Shown: positions 1-8,424 of the stretch, in pieces
Numbering within the stretch: the first letter of the stretch is position 1
Layout of the letters: each line of letters begins with the position of its first letter
Source: Belliella pelovolcani
Lineage (GTDB): Bacteria; Bacteroidota; Bacteroidia; Cytophagales; Cyclobacteriaceae
DNA: 64,000 nt
Direction of reading: 5' to 3'
Assembly: GCF_900156785.1 (NCBI RefSeq)
Contig: NZ_FTOP01000006.1
Location: 124,001 to 188,000, forward strand
The notes under the pieces: generated by a model
What the model saw: the letters and a program-made list of their open reading frames with translations, nothing else
Told to the model about the DNA's origin: nothing
Database searches by the model: none
Position numbers and translations under genes: made by a program

Positions 1-621
1 CTGAACTTGGGTCTGCTTGTCAGTGTGGGTCTAGTTCTGTTTGCTTTCGAATACAAGTCATTTGACGAACGTAATTTGAAAGACTTAGGACAAGTTGCCG
101 ACGATTTTGAGGAATTATTAGATATTCCGATCACGGAACAACCACCACCGCCACCACCGCCAGTGGAGCAGCCAATCATTCAGGAAATCCCTGATGAAAT
201 TGAAATCGAAGAGAAGATTGAAGTAAACTTTGACGTCGATGTGAAAGAAGAAACAGTCATCAAGGAAATCGTCATCTCAGATGCACCAGTTGTAGAAAAA
301 GCAGATGAAATCTTCGACGTAGTGGAAAATGCTCCAAACCCTCCAGGGGGTATGGAAGGTTGGAACGAATACTTGAGAAAAAATCTTAAGTACCCAACTC
401 AAGCTAGAAGAATGGGTATCGAAGGTACAGTATACGTGGTGTTCGTAGTGAATACTGATGGTACAATCCAAGACGTAGAAGTACTAAGAGGTATCGGAGG
501 TGGATGTGATGAAGAAGCTTTAAGAGTAGTTCAAAACGCTCCTAAATGGGAACCTGGAAAACAAAGAGGTAGACCAGTGAGGGTTAGAATGAGACTTCCA
601 ATCAGATTCAAACTTGGATAA
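1..621 (+). CDS. tonB: TonB-family energy transducer, 5' partial
   Basis: This protein links the proton motive force of the inner membrane to TonB-dependent receptors in the outer membrane. The reading frame is open at base 1, so the cytoplasmic start is missing. What remains begins inside the N-terminal anchor helix (LGLLVSVGLVLFAFEY). A proline stretch followed by VEQP comes next, then an acidic Glu/Ile/Val-rich periplasmic spacer, and a C-terminal TonB_C domain of about 85 residues with the typical YPTQARRMGIEGTVYV and WEPGKQRGRPV motifs. The TTG at base 7 could be read as a start, but the paralogue 260 bp downstream has about 20 residues before this helix, so partial is the better reading. 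A strong hairpin terminator follows. The TonB family call is secure; the receptor served is unknown. Confidence 0.9.
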   Translation: MNLGLLVSVGLVLFAFEYKSFDERNLKDLGQVADDFEELLDIPITEQPPPPPPPVEQPIIQEIPDEIEIEEKIEVNFDVDVKEETVIKEIVISDAPVVEKADEIFDVVENAPNPPGGMEGWNEYLRKNLKYPTQARRMGIEGTVYVVFVVNTDGTIQDVEVLRGIGGGCDEEALRVVQNAPKWEPGKQRGRPVRVRMRLPIRFKLG

Positions 622-628
622 AATATTT

Positions 629-653
629 AAAAGGGGCTTCCGCCCCTTTTTTT
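629..653 (+). terminator. Rho-independent terminator after the first TonB gene
   Basis: An AAGGGGC stem pairs with GCCCCTT across a TTCC loop, followed by a run of T. It sits eight bases after the stop codon, so the two TonB genes are probably separate transcription units. Confidence 0.85.
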
Positions 654-883
654 ATGCTTTTTCTTCAATCTTTAGATTGAAAATCAATCCATATTTTTCA
701 ACTATCCTTTATACACAACCTATGTTTTTAAAATATAATTTATTTTGTTAGTTTATTAAAATATTTTTAACTAACTTTTACTCTAATCAAATCTTCTAAT
801 AGAAAATTGATGATAAGCACCCCACATGGCTAGCATCATTAAAGGATGATTTGAATTATTCTTCACATTCTAAACTTGAAATC

Positions 884-1549
884 ATGGAAACCAAGAAATT
901 GCCAAAAGCAGATTTGACTACAAAATCAGGAATGTTCTTCAACATTGGATTAGTCATCAGTATTTCCCTTGCACTATTTGCCTTTAATTACAAGGTTTAC
1001 GAAAGAGAGAGTATTTTCAATGCTTCTACATTGGATATCAATGTTGAAGAAATGATAGAAATTCCAATCACAAATCAAACACCACCTCCACCCCCTATAG
1101 AGCAACCAATAATAAAAGAGATGCCCAATGAAATCGAAGTAGATAAATTTGAGTTTGTTATTGATGTAGATGTTCCAGATGAAATAGTGATCAGCGACAT
1201 CGAAATCGCTCCTCCTCCGATTGAGGATGTTGAAACCATATTTGATATTGTTGAATCAGCACCCCTGCCGGCAGGAGGTATGAGTGCATGGAATGAATAC
1301 TTGCAAAAAAATCTAAAATACCCAACCCAGGCAAGGCGTATGGGAATCGAAGGGACGGTCATTGTCGTCTTTGTAGTCAACATAGACGGATCCATTCAAG
1401 ACTTAGAAGTACTGAGAGGCATTGGTGGTGGATGCGATGAAGAAGCTTTGAGGGTCATCAAAAACGCCCCAAAATGGGAACCTGGCAAACAAAGAGGAAA
1501 GCCTGTTAGAGTGAGAATGAGAATGCCTGTCAGATTCAAGCTAGGCTAA
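884..1549 (+). CDS. tonB: TonB-family energy transducer (second paralogue)
   Basis: A complete TonB-type protein of 222 residues. It has a short basic cytoplasmic start (METKKLPKAD), one membrane helix (about residues 16-35), a PPPPP stretch, an acidic Val/Ile/Asp-rich spacer, and a TonB_C domain with YPTQARRMGIEGTV and WEPGKQRGKPV. I chose the ATG at 884 over an in-frame TTG at 851 because it gives the usual charged N-terminus. The C-terminal domain is nearly identical in protein to the upstream copy, but many third codon positions differ. This indicates an old duplication kept by purifying selection, not recent gene conversion. The spacers differ more, so the two copies may serve different receptors or different ExbBD complexes; that is inference. 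The 622-883 spacer is AT-rich and holds only the upstream terminator. Confidence 0.92.
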   Translation: METKKLPKADLTTKSGMFFNIGLVISISLALFAFNYKVYERESIFNASTLDINVEEMIEIPITNQTPPPPPIEQPIIKEMPNEIEVDKFEFVIDVDVPDEIVISDIEIAPPPIEDVETIFDIVESAPLPAGGMSAWNEYLQKNLKYPTQARRMGIEGTVIVVFVVNIDGSIQDLEVLRGIGGGCDEEALRVIKNAPKWEPGKQRGKPVRVRMRMPVRFKLG

Positions 1550-1556
1550 ACTTAAA

Positions 1557-1598
1557 AAACGAAGTCTATCTGAGTATTCACTTAGATAGACTTCGTTT
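1557..1598. terminator. Bidirectional terminator between tonB and yicC
   Basis: A perfect 15-bp stem (AAACGAAGTCTATCT, 1557-1571, with its complement at 1584-1598) and a 12-nt loop, with A-rich and T-rich flanks. It can end both the plus-strand tonB and the minus-strand yicC transcripts. Confidence 0.9.
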
Positions 1599-1616
1599 CC
1601 TTTAAGTTTCTATTTA

Positions 1617-2495
1617 TCAAAGGATATTCAAAGACTGCTCTTTGATCTTTTCCAACTCGTCCTTCATCACGATTACATATTTCTGCATGGAAGCATCGTT
1701 TGCTTTAGATCCGATGGTGTTGATCTCCCTGCCAATTTCCTGACAGATAAACCCAAGCTTTTTACCTTGTCCAGTACCTTCCTTTAGATTCTTTTCAAAG
1801 TAATCAAGGTGCGTGCCTAATCTTACGATTTCCTCAGTGATATCTACTTTCTCAAAATAGTAGATAAGCTCTTGCTCAAATCTATTTTTATCAAAGTCAT
1901 TTTCCTCAAGCCACTCTTTAAAATTATTTCTGATACGCTGTCTGATACGATCCTTTCGAATTGGGTCTTCAATTTTGACGTGCTTGAGGCCATCTCGTAA
2001 TACCTCTAAATTCTCATCAAACTTCCTTTCTAAGACTTCCCCTTCATCCGTTCTAAAAGCATCGCAACTAATCAAGGCTTCTTCTATCACTTTTTTGACT
2101 ACTTCCCAATCCTCAGCATTATTTGACTTCTCCATGGACTGCGTCATCACATTTGGAGACTGAATGGCTAGCTTGAATAAATCATCACTAGAGGCACCCA
2201 CTAACTCTGCCAAGGCAAGGTATTTTTGATAATATGCAGCAAATAGTGGTTCATTGAATCCAACAGGAAGATCTTCTCCCGACTTTTTAGAAAACTCAAT
2301 TGAAACATTGACTTTTCCTCTTTCCAATCTTGCACTCACAAGATTTCTGATTTCCAATTCTTTGTCTGAAAATTGCTTGGGACTTCTGATGGATAGGTCG
2401 AGAAATTTTGAATTCAAAGTTTTCACTTCCACACTTACTATGAAAGCTTCATCTTCAAAACCGGCCAATCCATAGCCTGTCATTGACTTAAGCAT
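1617..2495 (-). CDS. yicC: YicC-family endoribonuclease
   Basis: 292 residues, the usual YicC/YloC length. The N-terminus MLKSMTGYG is the family signature, and the C-terminus carries the conserved GKKLGFICQEIGREINTIGSKAND block of DUF1732. E. coli YicC has been described as an endoribonuclease acting on small RNA; the role here is inferred from family membership. It ends at the bidirectional hairpin shared with tonB. It is the first downstream gene of a minus-strand series that begins with the FAD oxidoreductase at 7 kb; 16 bp separate it from the TolB-like gene upstream, so co-transcription is plausible. Confidence 0.93.
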   Translation of the reverse strand: MLKSMTGYGLAGFEDEAFIVSVEVKTLNSKFLDLSIRSPKQFSDKELEIRNLVSARLERGKVNVSIEFSKKSGEDLPVGFNEPLFAAYYQKYLALAELVGASSDDLFKLAIQSPNVMTQSMEKSNNAEDWEVVKKVIEEALISCDAFRTDEGEVLERKFDENLEVLRDGLKHVKIEDPIRKDRIRQRIRNNFKEWLEENDFDKNRFEQELIYYFEKVDITEEIVRLGTHLDYFEKNLKEGTGQGKKLGFICQEIGREINTIGSKANDASMQKYVIVMKDELEKIKEQSLNIL

Positions 2496-2511
2496 AAAGG
2501 TTTTTTATTGG

Positions 2512-5500
2512 TTAGAAATTGTACCCTAAGGTCACATAAAATTTTAGATCATCTGTTTGATAATTTCGCACAGGTCTAGCTAGGTCTAATTTGACATAAT
2601 AGTTCAATAACACTGTCCTGATACCGGCACCATAACTCTGCAACCATGGGTTATTAAAATTATTCAAAGTGATGACAAAAGGTGAACCTTCTGTATTAAT
2701 GACCTCAGTATTTTGATCATTGACTCTTTCCCATGGTGGATTATCATTCCAAGATGATCCAATATCATAAAACCCTACTAATTGGAAGTTCTTAATAAAA
2801 TTTGAGGTGATATTGCCTCTGGATAAATAGGAGAAAAGAGGAATTCTCAATTCGGAAGTAAATGTGACTACATTTCGCCCTCTGATTTCATCATAATTAT
2901 ATCCTCTCAAATCTACAAACTCTGCAAAAAGAATATTAGAGTTCTCAAAGCCTCCTGCATTTCTTACTGGGGATGCTTCTGGCCTATTGCTAGGCGGGCG
3001 ATAGAACTGATTGAAGAGCCAGTTGTCCATTCCACCTACTAGGTAAGTCTGAGGGTTACTTCCAAAGAAAGAACCTGCAAACAACCTTGTCGCCAAAGTA
3101 ATGTTCTTATGAATTTTTTGATAGTTTCTAAAGTCAACATAAGCATTACTGAAGGATCTCTCACCTGCGTTTAGACCTTGATAGTGAACCACACCGATTT
3201 TACCTTTGAGTCCTTGCTGCATATATAGGCCAAGTTGCTCTGTTTTATCCACTACAAACTCAAACCTAGCACCAGCATAATTGACATCAAATCTATTTTG
3301 TTCAGGTACTACACCTCTCAAAATAGAGTCTGGATTTAAGTTAAAATATTGAGATTTGGCTACAAAAGGGGCTAACATCACACGGCTATGAACTGAGAAT
3401 GGATAAGAAAATCCAAGTTCAGTTTTTGTCAACACATACCTTTGGAAAGTCAAATCACCCTCAGAAACTTGAATGGATCTTCTATCGAACCTACCTCTGA
3501 GATCTACTCTACTTTTCAAATATTGATAATCAAAGAAAATATCACTGCCCGACCTAAAATCAAGCGTGGTCATCAAGCCTCCTTCAAAAAGATGGTTATC
3601 GAGAAGGTCTGACATTTTCCCATTCAGATTAATACCAAATCCTCTCAGTGGATCGACGACGAAGGTTGTCTTCAAGCTGGTAGTGATAAACTGAGGCGTC
3701 ATGATCGCAGGACCTACTACCCTTCGCTGCATATTTTGTCTTCTGAAATTATCCAGAAGCGTACTTCTTGAAGCAGCTTGCTGCGTCCTTTCTGTAGGCT
3801 GCGTCAATGGAGGAATGGTATCAAAGGTATAATTCTCTGTATCGATACCTCCCCTTCTCTCAAATCGAAGTCTTTCAGTATCTATACTTCCAGTTAAGTT
3901 ACCACTTGGTGGTACAGTATCTCTCTGAACCTGTTGCTGAGGCGTAGTAGACGCAGGGGGCCTAACACCCGTCTGACTGGTAGCTGGAGGTGTGGTAGTT
4001 CTTCCGCCTACAATCAAATCTTCCAAGCGGAGATTGAGACTTGTATCTCTTTTCACCTCTTCAGTCTTCAATTCTTGAATTGGTGTAGTAGTTGATTCTT
4101 TTTGTGTTCTTGTTTCTTGCTGCTCAACTCTTCTACTTGATATCCTCTGATTCAATTCCTTTGCTTGTTGAAGCTGTACCCTAGGAGTGCTTGGCGTGAA
4201 CTGATCAGCATTAGAATATGGCTCGACAATCAAGACGCTCTGGTTACCATCTCTATATGCATAAGCTACCCGATTCATTCTCGAATTGTAATCAAATGCT
4301 TCTAGACTCTTATTGAAAGCAGACATTTGGCTTGAAATAGCTCCATTCGAACTGGTCCTCATCAGGTTCATGATACCGCTCTGATCACTGAGATGAAGAA
4401 TGAAGTTAGCATTCATCACTGTTGGTCTGATGTTTCGATAATTGCTATTTGTCATCTTGGTGATGATCTCAGCGGAATCCGTCAAATCAATTCTGAATAA
4501 ATTAAAATAGTCGGGCAATTTCCTTATATCTGGATATCGCGTCATTACTGAATCAGGTAGATCGGTAGAATTTGAAGAAAAGATAATAGTAGAATCGTTC
4601 AAGAAAACTGGATGGAGGTTGTCAAAAACATCATTGGTCAATCTCTTACCTACTCCCCTTACATTCAAAGTATAAATATCTGTTTTGCCATTGGTCAATG
4701 CAGAGACCACCATGTTTCTACCAGAAGAATTATAATCAATACTCAATACCTGAGTTATATTTCTTAAGAAAATTTTGTCTTGATTTGAGCCATCAATCGC
4801 CCTTTGGATCAACGTAGTCGTCCCTCTTCTAAATGTAGCAATTGTCAGATTCAATGTATCTCTCCATGCTATCACAGGACTAGTAAGGTTAACTGGTTGA
4901 TCATCAGATCGGCTACCTCCAGACAGGATGGTTCTTTCTCTTTTGGTAGCGATTTCTTGAACTTGTACCTTATATTTCCCACCATTGTTGATCACATACG
5001 CTAGATGCTTGCCATCAGGACTGAATTTGATATCATTGATCGTTCCAAGATGAGCGCTTTTGGTTCTATTGACCTCGTTAGATTCATTAAAATCCTTGAA
5101 AGTCGTCAGTACGGACTCATTGGTTTGCTGGTAAAAATTCTGCCATTGTTCCTCGAAAATTCTAAAGTTCAAACCAATCGTGTTGGCAATGCTATTTTCT
5201 TCATTTCTATTAATTCTACTCAGATTGAGAATACTAGAAATATATCTTCTGCCATATTTCTCAGCTATGTAATTCCATATAGACTGTCCAACTAAAGCGG
5301 CTTCTTTTTCTTGTAAGCGATGGATTTTATGCTTTTTATCTCCTCTAAAATAATGCCGCATATAATCATCCATTTCCATACTCCAACCATATCCAAGATA
5401 CATAGCCGCCCCTTCTACATACCAATCAGGGAAACTATTGATAAGGTTCGCTTGAAAGGCATCTGCTATAGTAGCACCATAGAGCATTTCTTCTATGATT

Positions 5501-5937
5501 ACTTTAGATGTAGTGTAGATCAAATCTTTTTTGAACTGTTCCCATGTCCCTGCGAAAGCTACCTCTCCCAGTAATCGACTGAAAAATGTCTGACCGTCAA
5601 CTGTATACTCGTCTTTATTCAAGTTGAGATTACTTTGCAGAATTTCTTCTTGAGAATTATAAATAAAAATCTTAGGCTTAGTGTATGCAACATAACCTAT
5701 CATCTGTGTCAACCTATCGAATTCATTTTCAAGATAATCGATAGCCATTCTGGCATTATTGACACCTCCATCATAATAGTAGACTTCAAAATTATTTGAG
5801 CTAAAATAATACCACTCAATGTTTTTATGTTGTATTCTATTTTTACCAAATCGCTCTTGGTCAAACTGGGCATGAGCAGAACTGCCATACAGCATCAGGC
5901 CAATCAGTACAATTAAACAGCGTAAATTATGATTCAT
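2512..5937 (-). CDS. TolB-like / surface-antigen beta-barrel giant protein
   Basis: 1141 residues with a signal peptide (cleavage near SSAHA-QF, residue 23). The N-terminal 250 residues resemble peptidase-MA-like domains: PDWYVEGAAMYLG (residues 170-182) matches their WxxEG motif, but the HExxH zinc site is not visible where expected (IIEEMLY, 147-153), so it is probably not a protease. A beta-propeller TolB/WD40-like section follows (DIKFSPDGKHLAYV and later blades), then a low-complexity Thr/Gln/Pro/Arg-rich linker (about 595-740). The C-terminus of about 400 residues looks like an Omp85/surface-antigen beta-barrel, ending in the aromatic-terminated strand FYVTLGYNF. Bacteroidota homologues are usually called translocation protein TolB, but the barrel shows an outer-membrane protein. 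Function unknown; a role in surface protein assembly is a guess. Confidence 0.8.
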   Translation of the reverse strand: MNHNLRCLIVLIGLMLYGSSAHAQFDQERFGKNRIQHKNIEWYYFSSNNFEVYYYDGGVNNARMAIDYLENEFDRLTQMIGYVAYTKPKIFIYNSQEEILQSNLNLNKDEYTVDGQTFFSRLLGEVAFAGTWEQFKKDLIYTTSKVIIEEMLYGATIADAFQANLINSFPDWYVEGAAMYLGYGWSMEMDDYMRHYFRGDKKHKIHRLQEKEAALVGQSIWNYIAEKYGRRYISSILNLSRINRNEENSIANTIGLNFRIFEEQWQNFYQQTNESVLTTFKDFNESNEVNRTKSAHLGTINDIKFSPDGKHLAYVINNGGKYKVQVQEIATKRERTILSGGSRSDDQPVNLTSPVIAWRDTLNLTIATFRRGTTTLIQRAIDGSNQDKIFLRNITQVLSIDYNSSGRNMVVSALTNGKTDIYTLNVRGVGKRLTNDVFDNLHPVFLNDSTIIFSSNSTDLPDSVMTRYPDIRKLPDYFNLFRIDLTDSAEIITKMTNSNYRNIRPTVMNANFILHLSDQSGIMNLMRTSSNGAISSQMSAFNKSLEAFDYNSRMNRVAYAYRDGNQSVLIVEPYSNADQFTPSTPRVQLQQAKELNQRISSRRVEQQETRTQKESTTTPIQELKTEEVKRDTSLNLRLEDLIVGGRTTTPPATSQTGVRPPASTTPQQQVQRDTVPPSGNLTGSIDTERLRFERRGGIDTENYTFDTIPPLTQPTERTQQAASRSTLLDNFRRQNMQRRVVGPAIMTPQFITTSLKTTFVVDPLRGFGINLNGKMSDLLDNHLFEGGLMTTLDFRSGSDIFFDYQYLKSRVDLRGRFDRRSIQVSEGDLTFQRYVLTKTELGFSYPFSVHSRVMLAPFVAKSQYFNLNPDSILRGVVPEQNRFDVNYAGARFEFVVDKTEQLGLYMQQGLKGKIGVVHYQGLNAGERSFSNAYVDFRNYQKIHKNITLATRLFAGSFFGSNPQTYLVGGMDNWLFNQFYRPPSNRPEASPVRNAGGFENSNILFAEFVDLRGYNYDEIRGRNVVTFTSELRIPLFSYLSRGNITSNFIKNFQLVGFYDIGSSWNDNPPWERVNDQNTEVINTEGSPFVITLNNFNNPWLQSYGAGIRTVLLNYYVKLDLARPVRNYQTDDLKFYVTLGYNF

Positions 5938-5957
5938 TAGTCAATTCCACTTAGATT

Positions 5958-7010
5958 TTAAATATACTTAAAAAAACGACTTATGTTCACATCTGGATGG
6001 GGTTCATTTTTTTTTATCAACAAATCTATCATCATTTTACTGTAATACGGAATCAAAGAAACTCCTTTTGCCCCAAAACCATTGAAGATATAAACGCTTT
6101 CATGCTCAGGATGTTTTCCCAAAAATGGTCTCCTATCCTTGGTCGCAGGTCTGATCCCAGTTTTATGAACGACCACTTTTTTATTTTCAATATTGACCAA
6201 ATTATCCAACCTATCCAAAATCTCATTTTTAGCTCTCTCAGTTGGGCCCTGATCTAGGTCATGCCATGAATAAGTAGATCCCACTCTTAGAAGTTTGCTT
6301 GGCAATGTAATTCTAAACACGCCCCTATTGATAATTTCCTGAGGTTGAAAATCTTGTTCGATATCTAGAATCTCTCCTTTCACTGGAGCAAAAGGTAAAT
6401 CTCTAAAAAACTTACTTCCTAGACTACCCAAACCATTGCAATATACTACTCCCTTTGCTTGAATATCTTGATATTTTATTCCTGTTTTTTCTACGGTTAG
6501 CTGCGTTTCTTCATATTTCTCGAACCTTACTAAATTCCTTTCTGAAAGATAACGTGTGTACCCATCTAAAAGAACATTAATGTCTAGATAACCTGAAGTA
6601 TTGAGCAACACTCCACCAAATTCATCTTTCACCGCTTCAAAATATGACGAAGTTCTGATTTCTTTGAGGTAGGATACAAATTTTTCATCTCCACTATTCC
6701 CCATCCATTCATTTTGTTCTTCAATAGAAAGAAAAGGTCTGTAAATAGGATTTTTGTATAAAAACTTTGCTCCTAGTACACTTTCTAATTCTTCGTATAG
6801 CGGCTCTATTTCAGGAAAAAGTAAATCTGCATTCCATGTCTTGACCATTTTTCTTCCTGTCACAGGATTATAAAGGCCAGCAGCAATGCGACTACTTTGA
6901 TTTTGATTTGGCTGATCTATGACGATTACACGCTGTCCCGCTTGCATTAACCTATACGATAATACAGTACCTGCAATCCCTTGTCCGATGAGTAAAAAAT
7001 CTACTTCCAT
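5958..7010 (-). CDS. FAD-dependent oxidoreductase (DAO family)
   Basis: 350 residues. The N-terminal dinucleotide-binding fold begins FLLIGQGIAGTVLSYRLMQAG (GxGxxG) and continues with an acidic residue ending beta-2 (VIVIDQ). The C-terminus has the FAD-contacting TGIRPATKDRRPFLG and NGFGAKGVSLIPYYS blocks of the D-amino-acid oxidase/glycine oxidase superfamily. The ATG at 7010 is preferred to a TTG two codons earlier. It diverges from the metallo-hydrolase at 7070 with 59 bp between, which must hold both promoters, and lies 20 bp before the TolB-like gene. The substrate cannot be told from sequence; tRNA-modifying MnmC-type oxidases share this fold but lack support here. Confidence 0.82.
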   Translation of the reverse strand: MEVDFLLIGQGIAGTVLSYRLMQAGQRVIVIDQPNQNQSSRIAAGLYNPVTGRKMVKTWNADLLFPEIEPLYEELESVLGAKFLYKNPIYRPFLSIEEQNEWMGNSGDEKFVSYLKEIRTSSYFEAVKDEFGGVLLNTSGYLDINVLLDGYTRYLSERNLVRFEKYEETQLTVEKTGIKYQDIQAKGVVYCNGLGSLGSKFFRDLPFAPVKGEILDIEQDFQPQEIINRGVFRITLPSKLLRVGSTYSWHDLDQGPTERAKNEILDRLDNLVNIENKKVVVHKTGIRPATKDRRPFLGKHPEHESVYIFNGFGAKGVSLIPYYSKMMIDLLIKKNEPHPDVNISRFFKYI

Positions 7011-7069
7011 GCCCAAAAATAAATTCTTTCTTTGTTATTTTGACTGATAATCAAAAATCATTCTCTAGT

Positions 7070-7723
7070 ATGTTGCAACTTCGATCATTCACATTTAATC
7101 CATTCATGGAAAATACCTACGTCCTCTATGACGAAACCAAAGAGGCTGTGATTTTTGATCCTGGGTGTTATGAAAAAAGAGAGCAACAAACCTTGCAGGC
7201 ATTTGTAACAGCAGAAGGTCTTACGGTCAAATACTTGATCAATACCCATTGTCATATCGATCATGTTTTGGGAAATGCTTTTGTCAAAAGAACTTTCAAT
7301 GTCCCACTATTGATGCACCAATTTGAGATTCCTGTGCTCAAGTCTGTGCCTTCTTATGCTTCTAATTACGGATTCCCAGCATATGAAGAGTCAGAGCCTG
7401 AGCATTTGATTGATGAAAGTGATGAAATCAAGTTTGGTAACACAGTCCTAAAAATCCGTTTTGTTCCAGGACATGCTCCTGGACATTTGATTTTCTACAA
7501 TGAAAGTGCTAAAATCTGCATAGCTGGTGATACACTCTTTCAAGGGAGTATAGGTAGGACAGATCTCCCAGGTGGCGATCATCAAACCCTTCTTGATGCC
7601 ATCAAATCTCAGCTATTTACATTACCTGAAGATATGACTGTGTACTCAGGACATGGACCTGAAACAAACATAGGTCTTGAAAAAGAACACAATCCTTTTG
7701 TAGGAAAAAGAGCAAGATTCTAA
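7070..7723 (+). CDS. MBL-fold metallo-hydrolase (glyoxalase II-like)
   Basis: 217 residues with the metallo-beta-lactamase metal site THCHIDH (H60, H62, D64, H65), PGHAPGHLIFY and AGDTLFQGSIGRTDLPGG, a pattern typical of hydroxyacylglutathione-hydrolase-like enzymes. It probably hydrolyses a thioester, but the substrate is not fixed by the motifs. The ATG at 7070 is used rather than a TTG 30 bases upstream because its MLQLRSFTFNPFMENTY start matches the family's first strand. Its stop codon overlaps the pssA start (TAATG), so it is the first gene of the pssA-porU-porV-M16 operon. Confidence 0.9.
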   Translation: MLQLRSFTFNPFMENTYVLYDETKEAVIFDPGCYEKREQQTLQAFVTAEGLTVKYLINTHCHIDHVLGNAFVKRTFNVPLLMHQFEIPVLKSVPSYASNYGFPAYEESEPEHLIDESDEIKFGNTVLKIRFVPGHAPGHLIFYNESAKICIAGDTLFQGSIGRTDLPGGDHQTLLDAIKSQLFTLPEDMTVYSGHGPETNIGLEKEHNPFVGKRARF

Positions 7724-8424
7724 TGATCAAAAAACACATTCCAAACACCATTACTTGCCTCAATCTTCTTTCTGGAATGATTGGAATTTACTTTGTATTA
7801 AGTGGAGAAATTCACTACGGGCTTTATTTTATTGTCTTGGCAGCTATTTTTGACTTCTTAGATGGATTTGTAGCCAGGATGCTTCAAGTACATAGCGAAA
7901 TAGGCAAACAACTTGACTCCCTAGCTGACTTGGTGACATTTGGAGTATTACCTTCCTTCATCTTCTTCCAATGGATTTTAGAAATCTCTGAATTCAGCTA
8001 TTTCCCTTTCATTGCTTTTTCAATGGGTATTTTTTCTGCGATTCGGTTAGCAAAATTCAATGTAGACACAAGACAATCTGACAGATTTATAGGAGTTCCT
8101 ACTCCTGCAAATGCCCTTTTGATTGGTTCCATCCCCTTTTTAGTAGATCGATTTCCTGATATGGAGATTTGGTTGGTCACACCTGTTAGTCTGGCGGTGA
8201 TTGCTATTATCATGTCACTCCTACTTGTTGCCGAATTGCCTCTGATTGCCTTGAAATTCAAAAGCTTTGATTTCAAATCCAATGTCTTTCGGTATCTGAC
8301 CATTGGAGTAGCTTTGATCTGTATCGCATCATTGGGTTGGGCAGGTATTCCGATTACAATTATTTCTTATATTGCACTTTCTGTAGTGGAGGGAATGATT
8401 GCAAAAAATGATCAGAAGGCGTAA
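7723..8424 (+). CDS. pssA: CDP-diacylglycerol-serine O-phosphatidyltransferase
   Basis: 233 residues and strongly hydrophobic. It carries the full CDP-alcohol phosphotransferase motif DxxDGxxARxxxxxxxxGxxxDxxxD at D44, D47, G48, A51, R52, G61, D65 and D69. It transfers phosphatidyl from CDP-diacylglycerol to serine in the inner membrane, the first step to phosphatidylethanolamine. The sequence around NTITCLNLLSGMIGIYFVL is typical of bacterial PssA type II. About six to seven membrane helices can be seen. The start overlaps the preceding stop by one base and the 3' end overlaps porU by 17 bp, so translational coupling is likely. Confidence 0.93.
   Translation: MIKKHIPNTITCLNLLSGMIGIYFVLSGEIHYGLYFIVLAAIFDFLDGFVARMLQVHSEIGKQLDSLADLVTFGVLPSFIFFQWILEISEFSYFPFIAFSMGIFSAIRLAKFNVDTRQSDRFIGVPTPANALLIGSIPFLVDRFPDMEIWLVTPVSLAVIAIIMSLLLVAELPLIALKFKSFDFKSNVFRYLTIGVALICIASLGWAGIPITIISYIALSVVEGMIAKNDQKA

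Noticed and set aside
7040-7069. TTG start for the metallo-hydrolase
   Set aside because: The added residues are polar and not part of the fold; the ATG at 7070 matches the family start.
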